DNA of 57,966 nucleotides from an uncultured Veillonellaceae bacterium. Its GTDB lineage: Bacteria > Bacillota > Negativicutes > Selenomonadales > Selenomonadaceae. The notes under the pieces are model-generated. The model saw nothing but the letters and a program-made list of their open reading frames with translations, made no database searches and was not told the origin of the DNA. This document shows, piece by piece, positions 17,770 through 26,963 of the stretch (position 1 is its first letter; the number at the start of each line of letters is the position of its first letter). The stretch covers positions 1 to 57,966 of the forward strand of contig OMWS01000010.1 in assembly GCA_900314825.1 (NCBI GenBank), written 5' to 3'. Position numbers and translations under genes: made by a program.

Positions 17770-17955
17770 ATGGATATGATGAGTATCGCGGCGATGTCCG
17801 TGGATATGCATCAGGCACGGGCCGTGCAGGACATGGGCGTGTCCGTGCTGAAGATGGCGATGGAGACTTCTTCGGAAAGCGTCGAGGATCTGCTCGGGCA
17901 AATGACCGAGAGCCTCGATCCGAACCTCGGGGCGAACATCGACATCATGGCATGA
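17770..17955 (+). CDS. yjfB: YjfB family putative motility protein
   Basis: 61 aa: MDMMSIAAMSVDMHQARAVQ at the N-terminus, then VSVLKMAMETSSESVEDLL and a Pro-Asn-Leu-Gly tail. Length and sequence match the small YjfB family, called putative motility protein because its genes follow flagellar-type control in several Firmicutes. AAGGAGG lies at 17756-17762. A sigma28-like promoter lies upstream and a strong terminator follows, so it is a single-gene transcript. The molecular role is not known. Confidence 0.8.
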   Translation: MDMMSIAAMSVDMHQARAVQDMGVSVLKMAMETSSESVEDLLGQMTESLDPNLGANIDIMA

Positions 17956-17956
17956 A

Positions 17957-17996
17957 AGAGAGGGCGTCGGCAAAAGCCGGCGCCCTCTCTTTTTCA
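17957..17996 (+). terminator. rho-independent terminator after the YjfB gene
   Basis: A GC-rich stem of about 13 bp (AGAGGGCGTCGGC pairing with GCCGGCGCCCTCT) with an AAAA loop, followed by a run of Ts. It isolates the YjfB gene from the heat-shock operon. Confidence 0.9.
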
Positions 17997-18027
17997 AAAA
18001 ATCTTTTGACATTTTGACATTTCGCTG

Positions 18028-18056
18028 TTGACTTTTTGTTTTATCCGTTGTATATT
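18028..18056 (+). promoter_or_regulatory. sigmaA promoter of the heat-shock operon
   Basis: TTGACT at 18028-18033, a 17-base spacer, and TATATT at 18051-18056. Transcription would start just upstream of or inside the CIRCE operator. Confidence 0.85.
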
Positions 18057-18072
18057 CTTTATAGATTCGAAG

Positions 18073-18099
18073 TTAGCACTCGCACCCAGTGAGTGCTAA
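18073..18099 (+). promoter_or_regulatory. CIRCE operator (HrcA binding site)
   Basis: TTAGCACTC, nine bases, GAGTGCTAA: a perfect match to the CIRCE consensus. HrcA bound here represses the operon, and GroEL-assisted HrcA folding relieves this in other Firmicutes. Its position just after the promoter fits autoregulation of hrcA. Confidence 0.97.
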
Positions 18100-18144
18100 C
18101 AGCACAATCAGCGCGAATCGCGTGCTGCGGGAGGAGGGGTGCGG

Positions 18145-19179
18145 ATGGACGACAAGCTCGACGCGCGCAAGCAGCGCGTGCTCAAAGCCATCATCCAGGA
18201 CTACGTCGCCTCGGCCGAGCCCGTCGGCTCGCGGACGCTTGCGCGGAAGTATGATCTCGGCGTGAGCCCCGCGACGATCCGCAACGAGATGGCCGACCTC
18301 GAAATGCTCGGCTACCTCGAGCAGATCCACACGTCATCCGGGCGCATCCCGTCGTCGAAGGGCTACCGCTTTTACGTCGACGGCCTCATCCCGCCGGCAC
18401 CCGTCAGCGACGAGGAGAAAGCGCGCATCGACGCGTGGTATCACCGCCGCGTGCGGCGCATCGAGGAAGTGTTCCAGGAGACCGCGCGCATCATCTCGCA
18501 GGTGACGCACAATGTGTCGCTCGTGCTCGCGCCGCAGCTCACGCAGGCGAAGTTCCATTGCTTGCAGTTTTTGCCGCTCGATGACCGCCGCGTCATCACC
18601 GTCCTCATGACGGACGCAGGCTTCATCGAGAACAAGATCCTCCACATGCCGGACGGCGCGACGTTCGAAGATTTCCAGCGCATGGCGCAGGTCATCAACA
18701 AGAACCTCGTCGGCCACACGCTCGCGCAGGTGCAGCACCACTCGCTCGCGGAAATCAAGGACGAGATCGCCGATGAACCGCTCTACGAGGCGGCACTCGA
18801 GATCATCCGCCGCGCGCTCGACGCGAGCAAGGAAGAGCGGCTGTACCTCGGCGGCACGACGCAGATGCTCGAGCAGCCAGAGTTCCACGATGTGGAAAAA
18901 GTCAAGTCCGCGCTCCTCGTGCTCGAGGAGGAGGAGCTCATGAAAGACCTCCTGCACGCGCACCGCGGCGACGGCCTGAATGTGACGATCGGCAAGGAAA
19001 ACGCCGACAGCCACTTCCAGGACAGCAGCCTCATCACAGCGACGTACCACCTGAACGGCGAGCTCCTCGGCACGATTGCGGTCCTCGGGCCGACGCGCAT
19101 GGAGTACGAAAAGGCGATGAGCCTGCTCGAATATATGAACACGAACCTGACGAACATCATCAAGCGCTTCGACTGGTAG
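18145..19179 (+). CDS. hrcA: heat-inducible transcription repressor HrcA
   Basis: 344 aa from the ATG at 18145, 8 bases after GGAGGAGG; an upstream GTG is too close to the ribosome site. The N-terminal winged helix (KLDARKQRVLKAIIQDY, GSRTLARKYDLGVSPATIRNEMADLEMLGYL) is the HrcA DNA-binding domain. The remainder is the GAF-like and dimerisation region, ending GPTRMEYEKAMSLLEYMN. It is the first gene of hrcA-grpE-dnaK-dnaJ, behind a CIRCE site it should bind. Confidence 0.97.
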   Translation: MDDKLDARKQRVLKAIIQDYVASAEPVGSRTLARKYDLGVSPATIRNEMADLEMLGYLEQIHTSSGRIPSSKGYRFYVDGLIPPAPVSDEEKARIDAWYHRRVRRIEEVFQETARIISQVTHNVSLVLAPQLTQAKFHCLQFLPLDDRRVITVLMTDAGFIENKILHMPDGATFEDFQRMAQVINKNLVGHTLAQVQHHSLAEIKDEIADEPLYEAALEIIRRALDASKEERLYLGGTTQMLEQPEFHDVEKVKSALLVLEEEELMKDLLHAHRGDGLNVTIGKENADSHFQDSSLITATYHLNGELLGTIAVLGPTRMEYEKAMSLLEYMNTNLTNIIKRFDW

Positions 19180-19202
19180 CGAGGCGGAAAGAAGGAGATC
19201 TC

Positions 19203-19826
19203 ATGCCAGCCTTTATGAAGGACGAGAACAAGAGAGACGAAGAAAAGCTGAAGGAAATGCAGCGCGAGATTGACGAAGCGACATCGGCGGAAGATGCAGA
19301 TGCCGCAAGCGACGCGGAAACATCCGATGAGGCGGCAGCCGCCGAAGATGTGACCGTCGAAACGGCCGACGACCTCGCAAAGCAGATCGAAACGCTCCAG
19401 GCTGCGCTTGACGAAAAGGACAACAAGCTCAAGCGCCTCCAAGCGGACTTCGACAATTTCCGCCGCCGCACGAACAAGGAACGCGTGGAGATCGGCGACG
19501 TCGTGACGCAGGAACTTTTGAAGAGCCTGCTCCCGATCGTCGACAACTTCGACCGCGCCATGGCGACGGAGCAGCAGGACGGCGCCGCGTTCCAGAAGGG
19601 CGTCGAGATGATTTATACGCAGCTCGGCGAGACGCTGAAAAACGCCGGCCTCGAAAAGATCGAGACCGAAGGCCAGAAATTCGATCCGAATTTCCACCAG
19701 GCCGTCATGCGCGTCGAAAATCCCGATCTCGAGGATGAGACGATCGCGCAGGAGCTCCAGAAGGGCTACATGGCGCGCGGCAAAGTCATCCGCCCGAGCA
19801 TGGTGCAGGTCGTTTCGAATTCCTAA
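19203..19826 (+). CDS. grpE: nucleotide exchange factor GrpE
   Basis: 207 aa. An acidic, Ala-rich N-terminus (~residues 10-60) leads into a coiled coil (LAKQIETLQAALDEKDNKLKRLQADFDNFRRR) and the GrpE head with TQELLKSLLPIVDNFDRAM and the C-terminal KGYMARGKVIRPSMVQV. GrpE releases ADP from DnaK. GAAGGAGAT is just upstream of the ATG. It lies 23 bases after hrcA and 62 bases before dnaK in the same operon. Confidence 0.97.
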   Translation: MPAFMKDENKRDEEKLKEMQREIDEATSAEDADAASDAETSDEAAAAEDVTVETADDLAKQIETLQAALDEKDNKLKRLQADFDNFRRRTNKERVEIGDVVTQELLKSLLPIVDNFDRAMATEQQDGAAFQKGVEMIYTQLGETLKNAGLEKIETEGQKFDPNFHQAVMRVENPDLEDETIAQELQKGYMARGKVIRPSMVQVVSNS

Positions 19827-19888
19827 GCAAACCCATTATTTTCATATAGATGATCACTTTTCACAGATAAAACAGGAGGAAACACATC

Positions 19889-21757
19889 ATGTCGAAAGTC
19901 ATTGGTATTGACCTCGGTACCACGAACTCCGTCGTGTCCGTCATGGAAGGCGGCGAGCCGACGGTCATCACGAATCCGGAAGGCAGCCGCATCACGCCGT
20001 CCGTCGTTGGTTTCACGAAAGACGGCCAGCGCCTCGTCGGCCAGCTCGCGAAACGCCAGGCCGTGTCGAATCCGGATCGCACGATCCGTTCAATCAAGCG
20101 CCATATGGGCGATCCGAACTATAAAGTCACGATCGACGGCAAAGCCTACACGCCGCAGGAAATCTCCGCGATGATCCTGCAGAAGCTCAAGGGCGACGCG
20201 GAAGCGTACCTCGGCGAGACGGTCTCGCAAGCCGTCATCACGGTGCCGGCGTACTTCAACGACGCCCAGCGCCAGGCGACGAAAGACGCCGGCAAGATCG
20301 CAGGCCTCGATGTCATGCGCATCATCAACGAGCCGACGGCAGCTGCGCTCGCCTATGGCCTCGACAAAGACCAGGACGAGACGGTCCTCGTCTTCGACCT
20401 CGGCGGCGGCACGTTCGATGTCTCGATCCTCGAGCTCTCGGACGGCACGTTCGAAGTCCTCGCGACGAACGGCGACACGCACCTCGGCGGCGATGATTTC
20501 GACCAGAAAATCATGGATTGGATGGTCGAGTCCTTCAAGAAGGAAAACGGCATCGACCTCTCGCAGGACAAGATGGCGGCACAGCGCCTCAAGGAAGCGG
20601 CCGAAAAAGCGAAGATCGAGCTCTCGAGCATGACGCAGACGAACATCAACCTGCCGTTCATCACGGCGGACGCCTCGGGCCCGAAGCATCTCGACCTCAC
20701 GCTGACGCGCCAGCAGTTCAATGAAATGACGAGCGACCTCGTGCAGCGCACGATGGAGCCGACGCGCAAGGCCATGGCCGATGCGGACCTCACGGGCAAT
20801 GATATCAACAAGATCATCCTCGTCGGCGGCTCGTCCCGTATCCCCGCCGTGCAGGATGCTATCCGCACGATCCTCGACAAAGAGCCGTCGAAAGGCGTGA
20901 ACCCGGACGAGTGCGTCTCCGTCGGTGCAGCCATCCAGGGCGGCGTCCTCGTCGGCGAAGTCAAAGACGTGCTGCTCCTCGATGTCACGCCGCTGTCCCT
21001 TGGCATTGAGACGCTCGGCGGCGTCTGCACGAAGATCATCGAGCGCAACACGACGATCCCGACGTCGAAGAGCCAGGTCTTCTCGACGGCGGCGGACAAC
21101 CAGCCGTCCGTCGACATCCACGTCCTGCAGGGCGAGCGCGAAATGGCTGCCGACAACAAGACGCTCGGCCGCTTCGAGCTCTCCGACATCCCGCCGGCGC
21201 CGCGCGGAGTGCCCCGCATCGAAGTCAAGTTCGACATCGACGCGAACGGCATCGTGCACGTCTCGGCGAAAGACCTTGGCACGGGCAAAGAGCAGAAGAT
21301 CACAATCCAGTCCGACAGCGGCATGAGCAAAGAAGACATCGACCGCATGGTCAAAGAAGCGAAAGCGCATGAGGCCGAGGACAAGAAGCGCAAGGACGAG
21401 ATCGACACGAAGAACAACGCCGAAGCGCTCGCGTACCAGGCGGAAAAGACGATCAAAGACCTCGGCGACAAGGCCGACAAGGCAAAGGCCGACGAAGTCC
21501 AGAAGGCCGTCGATCATCTGAAAGAGACGATCAAGGGCGGCAACACGGAAGCCATCAAGAAGGCGACGGAAGAACTCCAGAAGCCGCTCTATGAGCTCAG
21601 CGCGGCCGCGTATCAGGCGGCGGGCGCACAGCAGGGCGCTCCGGGTGCCGGTCCGACCGGCCCGCAGCCGGGGGCACAGGGCGCAGGTGCATCCGAGAAG
21701 AAGGATGACGATGACGTCGTCGATGCCGAGTTCACGGATGTCAATGACAAGAAATAA
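19889..21757 (+). CDS. dnaK: molecular chaperone DnaK (Hsp70)
   Basis: 622 aa. The ATPase domain starts [19 protein letters not shown] and includes [16 protein letters not shown] and [16 protein letters not shown]. The substrate domain follows ([17 protein letters not shown]), then the helical lid and an acidic end [12 protein letters not shown], the usual DnaJ/GrpE-network tail. The gap near the N-terminus relative to E. coli ([14 protein letters not shown]) is the short form typical of Firmicutes. AGGAGG lies upstream. A composite palindromic repeat separates it from dnaJ. Confidence 0.98.
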   Translation: MSKVIGIDLGTTNSVVSVMEGGEPTVITNPEGSRITPSVVGFTKDGQRLVGQLAKRQAVSNPDRTIRSIKRHMGDPNYKVTIDGKAYTPQEISAMILQKLKGDAEAYLGETVSQAVITVPAYFNDAQRQATKDAGKIAGLDVMRIINEPTAAALAYGLDKDQDETVLVFDLGGGTFDVSILELSDGTFEVLATNGDTHLGGDDFDQKIMDWMVESFKKENGIDLSQDKMAAQRLKEAAEKAKIELSSMTQTNINLPFITADASGPKHLDLTLTRQQFNEMTSDLVQRTMEPTRKAMADADLTGNDINKIILVGGSSRIPAVQDAIRTILDKEPSKGVNPDECVSVGAAIQGGVLVGEVKDVLLLDVTPLSLGIETLGGVCTKIIERNTTIPTSKSQVFSTAADNQPSVDIHVLQGEREMAADNKTLGRFELSDIPPAPRGVPRIEVKFDIDANGIVHVSAKDLGTGKEQKITIQSDSGMSKEDIDRMVKEAKAHEAEDKKRKDEIDTKNNAEALAYQAEKTIKDLGDKADKAKADEVQKAVDHLKETIKGGNTEAIKKATEELQKPLYELSAAAYQAAGAQQGAPGAGPTGPQPGAQGAGASEKKDDDDVVDAEFTDVNDKK

Positions 21758-21768
21758 TTGGTAAATAC

Positions 21769-21970
21769 GCCTCCCCCCCCCTTGGGGGAGGTGCCCCGAA
21801 GGGGCGGAGAGGGTAGCGACGTAACGAAATTCTCCCATTTGAAGAAAGAAACGAGAATCTCAGACGTCGCTACCCTCTACTGTGTATAAGCGACCGCTAA
21901 GCGCTAAAGCGCTAAGCGTCTGCTTATCAGTCGCCCTGTCGGGCGCCAGCTCCCCCAGAGGGGGGAGCCT
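21769..21970. repeat. composite palindromic repeat, copy 2 (with accessory module)
   Basis: About 200 bp between dnaK and dnaJ. The left arm GCCTCCCCCCCCCTTGGGGG runs to GAGGGTAGCGACGT, and GACGTCGCTACCCTC returns after the core. Then an extra palindrome (ATAAGCGACC, GCGCTAAAGCGC, GTCTGCTTAT) precedes the right arm CTCCCCCAGAGGGGGAG. It may attenuate dnaJ transcription. Confidence 0.88.
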
Positions 21971-21997
21971 TTGGATAGCAAGACAAGGTGATAGAAC

Positions 21998-23158
21998 ATG
22001 AGCGAACAACGCGATTTGTACGAGGTCCTCGGCATCAGCAAGGATGCGTCCGACGCCGACATCAAGAAGGCCTATCGGAAATTGGCGCGCAAATATCATC
22101 CGGACCTCAACCATGACGATCCGAAGACAGCGGAAGAGAAGATGAAGGAGGTCAATGCGGCCTACGACATCCTCAAAGACCCGAAGAAGCGCGCACAGTA
22201 TGACCGCTTCGGCTTTGGCGGCCCTGGCGGCGCGGCGGGCGGCGATCCGTTCGGCGGCGGCTTCAATTTTGACTTCGGTCCGGGCGGTGGCGGCTTTGCG
22301 ACCGATGGCTTTAGTGATATTTTTGACATGTTCTTTGGCAGGCGCGGCGCGCGCAGCAGCGGCCCAGTCGCGGAGCGCGGCGCGGACATCCGCTACGACC
22401 TCCACCTCACGTTCGAGGAGGCAGCGTTCGGCAAAGAGGAAGAACTCACCGTTCCGCGCATGGAAAACTGCCCGACGTGTCACGGCTCGGGCGCAGCGGC
22501 AGGCTCCTCGCCGGAAACGTGCCCAGACTGCCACGGCAGCGGCATGCGCCGCACGGTGCGCAACACGCCATTCGGCCAGATGATGAACGAATCGCCGTGC
22601 CAGCGCTGCCACGGCTCGGGCAAGATCGTCAAGAATCCTTGCCACGACTGCCACGGCACGGGCAAGAAGCGCGCGAACCACAAGGTGAAGGTCACGATCC
22701 CGAAAGGCGTCGACAACGGCACGCGCCTGCGCGTCTCCGGCCACGGCGAAGCCGGCACGAATGGCGGCGGCTATGGCGACCTCTACGTCTACATTTTTGT
22801 CAAGCCGCATGAATTCTTCAAGCGGCAGGGCAATGATGTCATCGTCGAAGTGCCGGTCTCATTCGTCGAAGCGACGCTCGGCGGCACGGTGCAAGTCCCG
22901 ACGCTCGACGGCCCAGTCGATATGAAAGTCGAGGCGGGCACGCAGAGCGGCAAGATCATGCGCCTGCGGAATCGCGGCATCCCGTTCCTCCGCGGCAGCG
23001 GCCGCGGCGACGAGCACGTCGTCGTGAAAGTCCTCACGCCGAAAAATTTGAACTCTCGCCAGAAAGAACTTCTGCGGGAGTTCGCAGAAATCAGCGGCGA
23101 CAAGGTGAATCCGGAGAAGAAGAGCTTTGTGGACAAGCTGAAAAAACTGTTCAAGTAA
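21998..23158 (+). CDS. dnaJ: chaperone protein DnaJ (Hsp40)
   Basis: 386 aa with the full type I layout. The J-domain carries HPD in RKYHPDLNHDD. A Gly/Phe-rich segment covers ~70-110. The zinc domain has four CXXCXGXG repeats (CPTCHGSG, CPDCHGSG, CQRCHGSG, CHDCHGTG). The C-terminal substrate-binding domains include VEVPVSFVEATLGGTVQVPTLDG. It stimulates DnaK ATPase and delivers unfolded clients. It is the last gene of the heat-shock operon, followed by a terminator. Confidence 0.98.
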   Translation: MSEQRDLYEVLGISKDASDADIKKAYRKLARKYHPDLNHDDPKTAEEKMKEVNAAYDILKDPKKRAQYDRFGFGGPGGAAGGDPFGGGFNFDFGPGGGGFATDGFSDIFDMFFGRRGARSSGPVAERGADIRYDLHLTFEEAAFGKEEELTVPRMENCPTCHGSGAAAGSSPETCPDCHGSGMRRTVRNTPFGQMMNESPCQRCHGSGKIVKNPCHDCHGTGKKRANHKVKVTIPKGVDNGTRLRVSGHGEAGTNGGGYGDLYVYIFVKPHEFFKRQGNDVIVEVPVSFVEATLGGTVQVPTLDGPVDMKVEAGTQSGKIMRLRNRGIPFLRGSGRGDEHVVVKVLTPKNLNSRQKELLREFAEISGDKVNPEKKSFVDKLKKLFK

Positions 23159-23176
23159 ATCGGGAGCATAAAAAGA

Positions 23177-23218
23177 TACGTCAGTCATTTCGAAAGAGAT
23201 GGCTGACGCATTTTTTTA
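23177..23218 (+). terminator. terminator after dnaJ
   Basis: A stem of about 12 bp (ACGTCAGTCAT with ATGGCTGACGC) around a short loop, followed by seven Ts. It ends the heat-shock operon; the next promoter starts directly at its foot. Confidence 0.85.
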
Positions 23219-23247
23219 TTGACTGGTCATGAAAAGGAATGCATAAT
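23219..23247 (+). promoter_or_regulatory. sigmaA promoter of the dinJ-yafQ pair
   Basis: TTGACT at 23219-23224, a 17-base spacer, and CATAAT at 23242-23247, 23 bases before the antitoxin ATG. Type II antitoxins usually repress their own promoter; no clear operator palindrome is visible here. Confidence 0.75.
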
Positions 23248-23269
23248 ACATCGAAGAGGAGATGATATC

Positions 23270-23539
23270 ATGGCAACGGCAAACGTACAAGTGCGCATGG
23301 ATGCGGATTTGAAGCGCTCGACGGAGGACACGCTCAAGAGTATGGGGCTAACGATGTCGGCGGCGATCACGATGTTCTGCAAACAGGTGGTGAACCAGGG
23401 GAAAATTCCGTTCGAAATCATTGCAGGCAATACACCGAACGAAGAAACACGCAAAGCCATGCAGGATACGCTCGCAGGCAAAAATCTCAGCCGTACCTTC
23501 GATACGGTCGATGAGATGTGGGAGGACTTGAATGCTTAA
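23270..23539 (+). CDS. dinJ: RelB/DinJ family antitoxin
   Basis: 89 aa from the ATG at 23270, after GAGGAGATG. The N-terminal ribbon-helix-helix (NVQVRMDADLKRSTEDTLKS, LTMSAAITMFCKQVV) and the IPFEI segment match DinJ/RelB. The C-terminal part (ETRKAMQDTLAG, FDTVDEMWEDLNA) should wrap the toxin. It overlaps the toxin gene by eight bases and would neutralise YafQ and repress the shared promoter. Confidence 0.92.
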   Translation: MATANVQVRMDADLKRSTEDTLKSMGLTMSAAITMFCKQVVNQGKIPFEIIAGNTPNEETRKAMQDTLAGKNLSRTFDTVDEMWEDLNA

Positions 23540-23810
23540 AGTCCGTTATTCGAACCAATTCAAGAAAGACTTCAAGCGTGTGAAGAAACGCGGGCTGCCG
23601 CTCGGCGAATTGAAAAGCATCTTGGAGGATCTTGCGGCGGAAAAACCGTTAGCGCCGAAGTTCCATGATCATCAGTTGACCGGCAACCAGAAGGAATTCC
23701 GAGAGTGCCACATCCAGCCGGATTGGCTGCTCGTCTATCGGATTCAAAAAGAAGAATTGATTCTCGTTGCACAACGTACGGGAACGCATAGTGATTTGTT
23801 CCAATCCTGA
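23532..23810 (+). CDS. yafQ: YafQ family mRNA interferase toxin
   Basis: 92 aa of the RelE/ParE fold. LKVRYSNQFKKDFKRVKKRG, KFHDHQLTGNQKEFRECHIQPDW, LLVYRI and AQRTGTHSDLF match YafQ closely, including the His residues used for ribosome-dependent mRNA cleavage. All key positions seem present, so the toxin is probably active. It overlaps the antitoxin gene and ends 32 bases before prmA. Confidence 0.92.
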   Translation: MLKVRYSNQFKKDFKRVKKRGLPLGELKSILEDLAAEKPLAPKFHDHQLTGNQKEFRECHIQPDWLLVYRIQKEELILVAQRTGTHSDLFQS

Positions 23811-23842
23811 GACGGGATATACAAGAAGGGAGCGCGAGGCGC

Positions 23843-24721
23843 ATGAAATGGGCGGAGGTCGCTATCGAGGCGGAGGCGCGGAAGACGGATCTTGTCGCCG
23901 CGTGTTTTTATGATGCGGGGGCGACGGGCGTCGTGCTCGAAGATCTGCCGGACGGGCGCGTGACGGTGCGCGCGTATCTACCGGACGATGACGAGCTCGA
24001 TGGCCGTCTCGCTGCGTTTCGTGCGGGCATCGAGGAGCTCGCAGCAGCGGATGGATTTGATGCGGCTGCGTGCCCTGTCACGGTGCAGCACGTGCAGGAC
24101 AGCGACTGGGAAAACAATTGGAAGGCGTACTTCCACACGCAGCGCATCGGCAAGCATTTCGTCATCCAGCCGACGTGGGAAACGTACACGCCGCTCGCGG
24201 GCGATGTTGTATTGCGCCTCGACCCGGAGTCGGCATTTGGCACGGGCACGCATCCGACGACGGCAATGTGTTTGCGGGCGCTTGAGTCGATGGTGCGCGG
24301 CGGCGAGACGGTGTTTGACGTCGGCACGGGTTCGGGCGTGCTCGCCATCGCGGCGGCGAAGCTCGGCGCGGGGCGGGTCGTCGCGAAGGATTATGCGCGC
24401 GCCTCAGCCGAGGTCGCGGCAAAGAACGTCGCGGAGAACGGTGTCGGCGATGTGGTCGAGACGGGCGTGTCGGACTTGCTTGCAACATTCGACGGCAAGG
24501 CGGAGCTCATCGTCGCGAACATCATCGCCGATATTATCATCCGCTTGTTTGATGAACTGGACGAACACCTCGCGCCGCATGGCCGTCTGCTGGCCTCCGG
24601 CATCATCGACGAACGCGTGAAAGATGTGACGGAAGCGGCCGTCGCGCACGGATTCGTGCTCGAGGATATGTACACGGATACCGGCTGGGCGGCAATGGTG
24701 CTCAAGAGGGTAAGTGAATGA
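23843..24721 (+). CDS. prmA: ribosomal protein L11 methyltransferase
   Basis: 292 aa. The N-terminal region (MKWAEVAIEAEARKTDLVAACFYDAGATGVVLED) is the L11-recognition domain. The C-terminal class I methyltransferase has DVGTGSGVLAIAAAKLGA and the downstream ANIIADIIIRL. RLDPESAFGTGTHPTT is the family signature. It trimethylates L11 using S-adenosylmethionine. The stop overlaps the rsmE start (ATGA), so the two are coupled; this gene order is frequent in Firmicutes next to the dnaJ region. Confidence 0.96.
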   Translation: MKWAEVAIEAEARKTDLVAACFYDAGATGVVLEDLPDGRVTVRAYLPDDDELDGRLAAFRAGIEELAAADGFDAAACPVTVQHVQDSDWENNWKAYFHTQRIGKHFVIQPTWETYTPLAGDVVLRLDPESAFGTGTHPTTAMCLRALESMVRGGETVFDVGTGSGVLAIAAAKLGAGRVVAKDYARASAEVAAKNVAENGVGDVVETGVSDLLATFDGKAELIVANIIADIIIRLFDELDEHLAPHGRLLASGIIDERVKDVTEAAVAHGFVLEDMYTDTGWAAMVLKRVSE

Positions 24722-25446
24722 GACGACTGTTTTTGAAAGGCTTGCTCGCAGACAAGGTTACAATCACCGGTGACGATGCGAATCATCTCATGTACGCGAT
24801 GCGGGCAAAGTCCGGGGACGAGGTGATTCTCGTGGATGACATGGGGGCTGTTGCTCGTATGGAACTTACGGGCTTCACAGCGGATAGCGTAACGATGAAG
24901 CTTGTGGAACGCTTGGACGCAGATACGGAATCGCCGCTGAACCTCGAACTTGCGCAATGCTTGCTCAAAGGCGACAAGCTCGAGCTCGTGATTCAGAAAG
25001 CTGTGGAACTTGGCGTTGTCGCGATTCAGCCGATTGCCAGTCGTAACTGCGTGGTTCGCTATGAAGGAAAGAAAGCGGCGGCGAAGCAGGAGCGCTGGCA
25101 GAAGATTGCAGAAGAGGCCGCGAAACAGTGCGGGCGGACCCGCGTGCCGCAAGTGCTCTCGGTGCGTTCGTTAGCAGAATGGCTGAACGACCGACAGGGA
25201 ACGCTCTTGTTCTGCTATGAGAACGAGGAGCAACAGCCCATCAAGGCGGCGCTGCGTGCGTTATCTGACAATGTAGAAAATATCACGACGCTCATCGGCC
25301 CGGAGGGCGGGTTCACGCTGGACGAGGCCGAAAAAATCCAGCAGGCGGGCGGTCGGTCCGTGACGCTCGGGCCGCGCATCTTGCGCGCGGAGACGGCGGC
25401 GATTGCCGCCATGAGCATCGTGCAGTATGAAAAAGGAGATTTATGA
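24718..25446 (+). CDS. rsmE: 16S rRNA (uracil1498-N3)-methyltransferase
   Basis: 242 aa, a SPOUT-fold enzyme. The N-terminal PUA-like part starts MRRLFLKGLLADKVTITGDD. The knot region includes NLELAQCLLKGDKLELVIQKAVELGV, LIGPEGGFTLDEAEK and LGPRILRAETAAIAAM. It methylates U1498 in the decoding region of 16S rRNA. It is coupled to prmA upstream, and its 3' end carries the ribosome site for mtaB. Confidence 0.96.
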   Translation: MRRLFLKGLLADKVTITGDDANHLMYAMRAKSGDEVILVDDMGAVARMELTGFTADSVTMKLVERLDADTESPLNLELAQCLLKGDKLELVIQKAVELGVVAIQPIASRNCVVRYEGKKAAAKQERWQKIAEEAAKQCGRTRVPQVLSVRSLAEWLNDRQGTLLFCYENEEQQPIKAALRALSDNVENITTLIGPEGGFTLDEAEKIQQAGGRSVTLGPRILRAETAAIAAMSIVQYEKGDL

Positions 25447-25447
25447 G

Positions 25448-26776
25448 TTGAATCGTACGCCAAAAGTTGCATTCATGACGCTCGGCTGCAAGGTGAACCA
25501 GTTCGAGACGGAGACGATGGAAGGGCTGTTCAAAAAGGCGGGTTATGACATCGGAGCCTTTGACGAACCAGCCGACGCCTATGTCATCAACACGTGCTCC
25601 GTCACGAGCCTCGGCGACCGCAAGAGCCGGCAGATCATCCGCCGCGCGCATCGCGAAAATCCCGAGGCCGTCATCGCTGTCTGCGGCTGCTACGCGCAAG
25701 TCGCGCCCGAGGCCATCCAGGCCATCGAGGGCGTCGCCGTCGTGCTCGGTACGAAGGAGCGCAGCCGCATCGTCGAATACGTCGAGCAGGCGATGAAGGA
25801 ACACCAGCAGGTCGTGAACGTCACGGACGTCATGCAGTCTCATGAGTTCGAAGACATCCCGCTCTATGACAACCCGAAGCGCACGCGTGCATTCCTCAAG
25901 ATCGAGGACGGCTGCGAAAATTTCTGCTCGTATTGCATCATCCCATACGCGCGCGGCCCCGTGAAATCGCGCAGGCCCGTCCATATCCGCGGGGAAGCGG
26001 AAAAGCTCGTAGCCGCCGGCTTCCGAGAGATCGTCCTGACGGGCATCCACCTCGGCGCGTATGGACGCGACTTGTCCCCAATTACCTTGGAAGACGGAAC
26101 GACACGCAAGATCACGCTTGCGGACGCCTGCCGCGAAGTGCTGGCCGCAAAAGGCCTCAAGCGCCTGCGCCTCGGCTCGCTCGAATCGCTGGAGCTGTCG
26201 CCAGAACTCTTTGAGCTCATCCGCACGGACGAGCGCTTTTGTGCACACTTGCATCTGCCGCTCCAGGCGGGCTCCGACCAAGTGCTGCATGACATGAACC
26301 GCCATTACGACACGGCGGAGTTTGCGCGGCTCATCGAAAATGTCGAGCGCGAAGTTCCAGGGCTAGCCGTCTCGACGGACATCATCGTCGGCTTCCCGGG
26401 CGAGACGGAAGAACTCTTTGCGGATGGACTGCGATTCGTCGAGCGCATGAATTTTTCCCGCATGCACGTCTTCCCCTATTCGCGCCGCAGCGGCACGCCG
26501 GCCGCCCGTCGCACGGATCAAGTGCCCGAACCTGTGAAGAAGGAACGCGTCCACCGCATGCAGGCGCTCGCGGATCGCAAAGCACGCGAGTTCCACGAGC
26601 TGTTTCTCGGCAAGACGATGCGCGTGCTGTTCGAAACGACGAAAGACGGCATCACGGACGGCCTGACGGACAACTACATCCGCGTTTACACCGACAGCCC
26701 CGTTGCGAGCGGCGAGATGTACGAAGTGAAAATCGAAAAACTGTATAACGATGGCGTTTGGGGGAATCTCTCATAA
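25448..26776 (+). CDS. mtaB: tRNA N6-threonylcarbamoyladenosine methylthiotransferase MtaB
   Basis: 442 aa from a TTG at 25448, preceded at good spacing by AAAAAGGAG; an ATG at 25427 inside rsmE has no ribosome site. The UPF0004 domain (VAFMTLGCKVNQFETE, NTCSVTSLGDRKSRQ, VCGCYAQ) supplies three Cys for one iron-sulfur cluster. The radical SAM core has CENFCSYC (CX3CX2C), and the TRAM domain ends the protein. It converts t6A37 to ms2t6A37 in tRNA. A palindromic repeat begins three bases after the stop. Confidence 0.96.
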   Translation: MNRTPKVAFMTLGCKVNQFETETMEGLFKKAGYDIGAFDEPADAYVINTCSVTSLGDRKSRQIIRRAHRENPEAVIAVCGCYAQVAPEAIQAIEGVAVVLGTKERSRIVEYVEQAMKEHQQVVNVTDVMQSHEFEDIPLYDNPKRTRAFLKIEDGCENFCSYCIIPYARGPVKSRRPVHIRGEAEKLVAAGFREIVLTGIHLGAYGRDLSPITLEDGTTRKITLADACREVLAAKGLKRLRLGSLESLELSPELFELIRTDERFCAHLHLPLQAGSDQVLHDMNRHYDTAEFARLIENVEREVPGLAVSTDIIVGFPGETEELFADGLRFVERMNFSRMHVFPYSRRSGTPAARRTDQVPEPVKKERVHRMQALADRKAREFHELFLGKTMRVLFETTKDGITDGLTDNYIRVYTDSPVASGEMYEVKIEKLYNDGVWGNLS

Positions 26777-26778
26777 TA

Positions 26779-26890
26779 CGGAGAGGGTAGCGCATGATGA
26801 GATTCACAAGTCTATCGAAAGAATAGAGGATCGACATAGGCCGCTACCCTCTCCGACCCCTTCGGGGCCACCTCCCCCAGAGGGGGAGGC
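26779..26890. repeat. composite palindromic repeat, copy 3 (one-armed form)
   Basis: Starts GGAGAGGGTAGCGCATGATG, has the core with TCTATCGAAAGAATAG, and ends with CGCTACCCTCTCCG and CACCTCCCCC...GGGGGAGGC. It lacks the left outer hairpin. Its core is the reverse complement of copy 1. Confidence 0.88.
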
Positions 26891-26963
26891 TTGAGACCCC
26901 TTGACTTTCCCACGCAATTGTTTTAGGCTAGGTAACGAATGTTTTGAGAAGGGAGGCATATTC

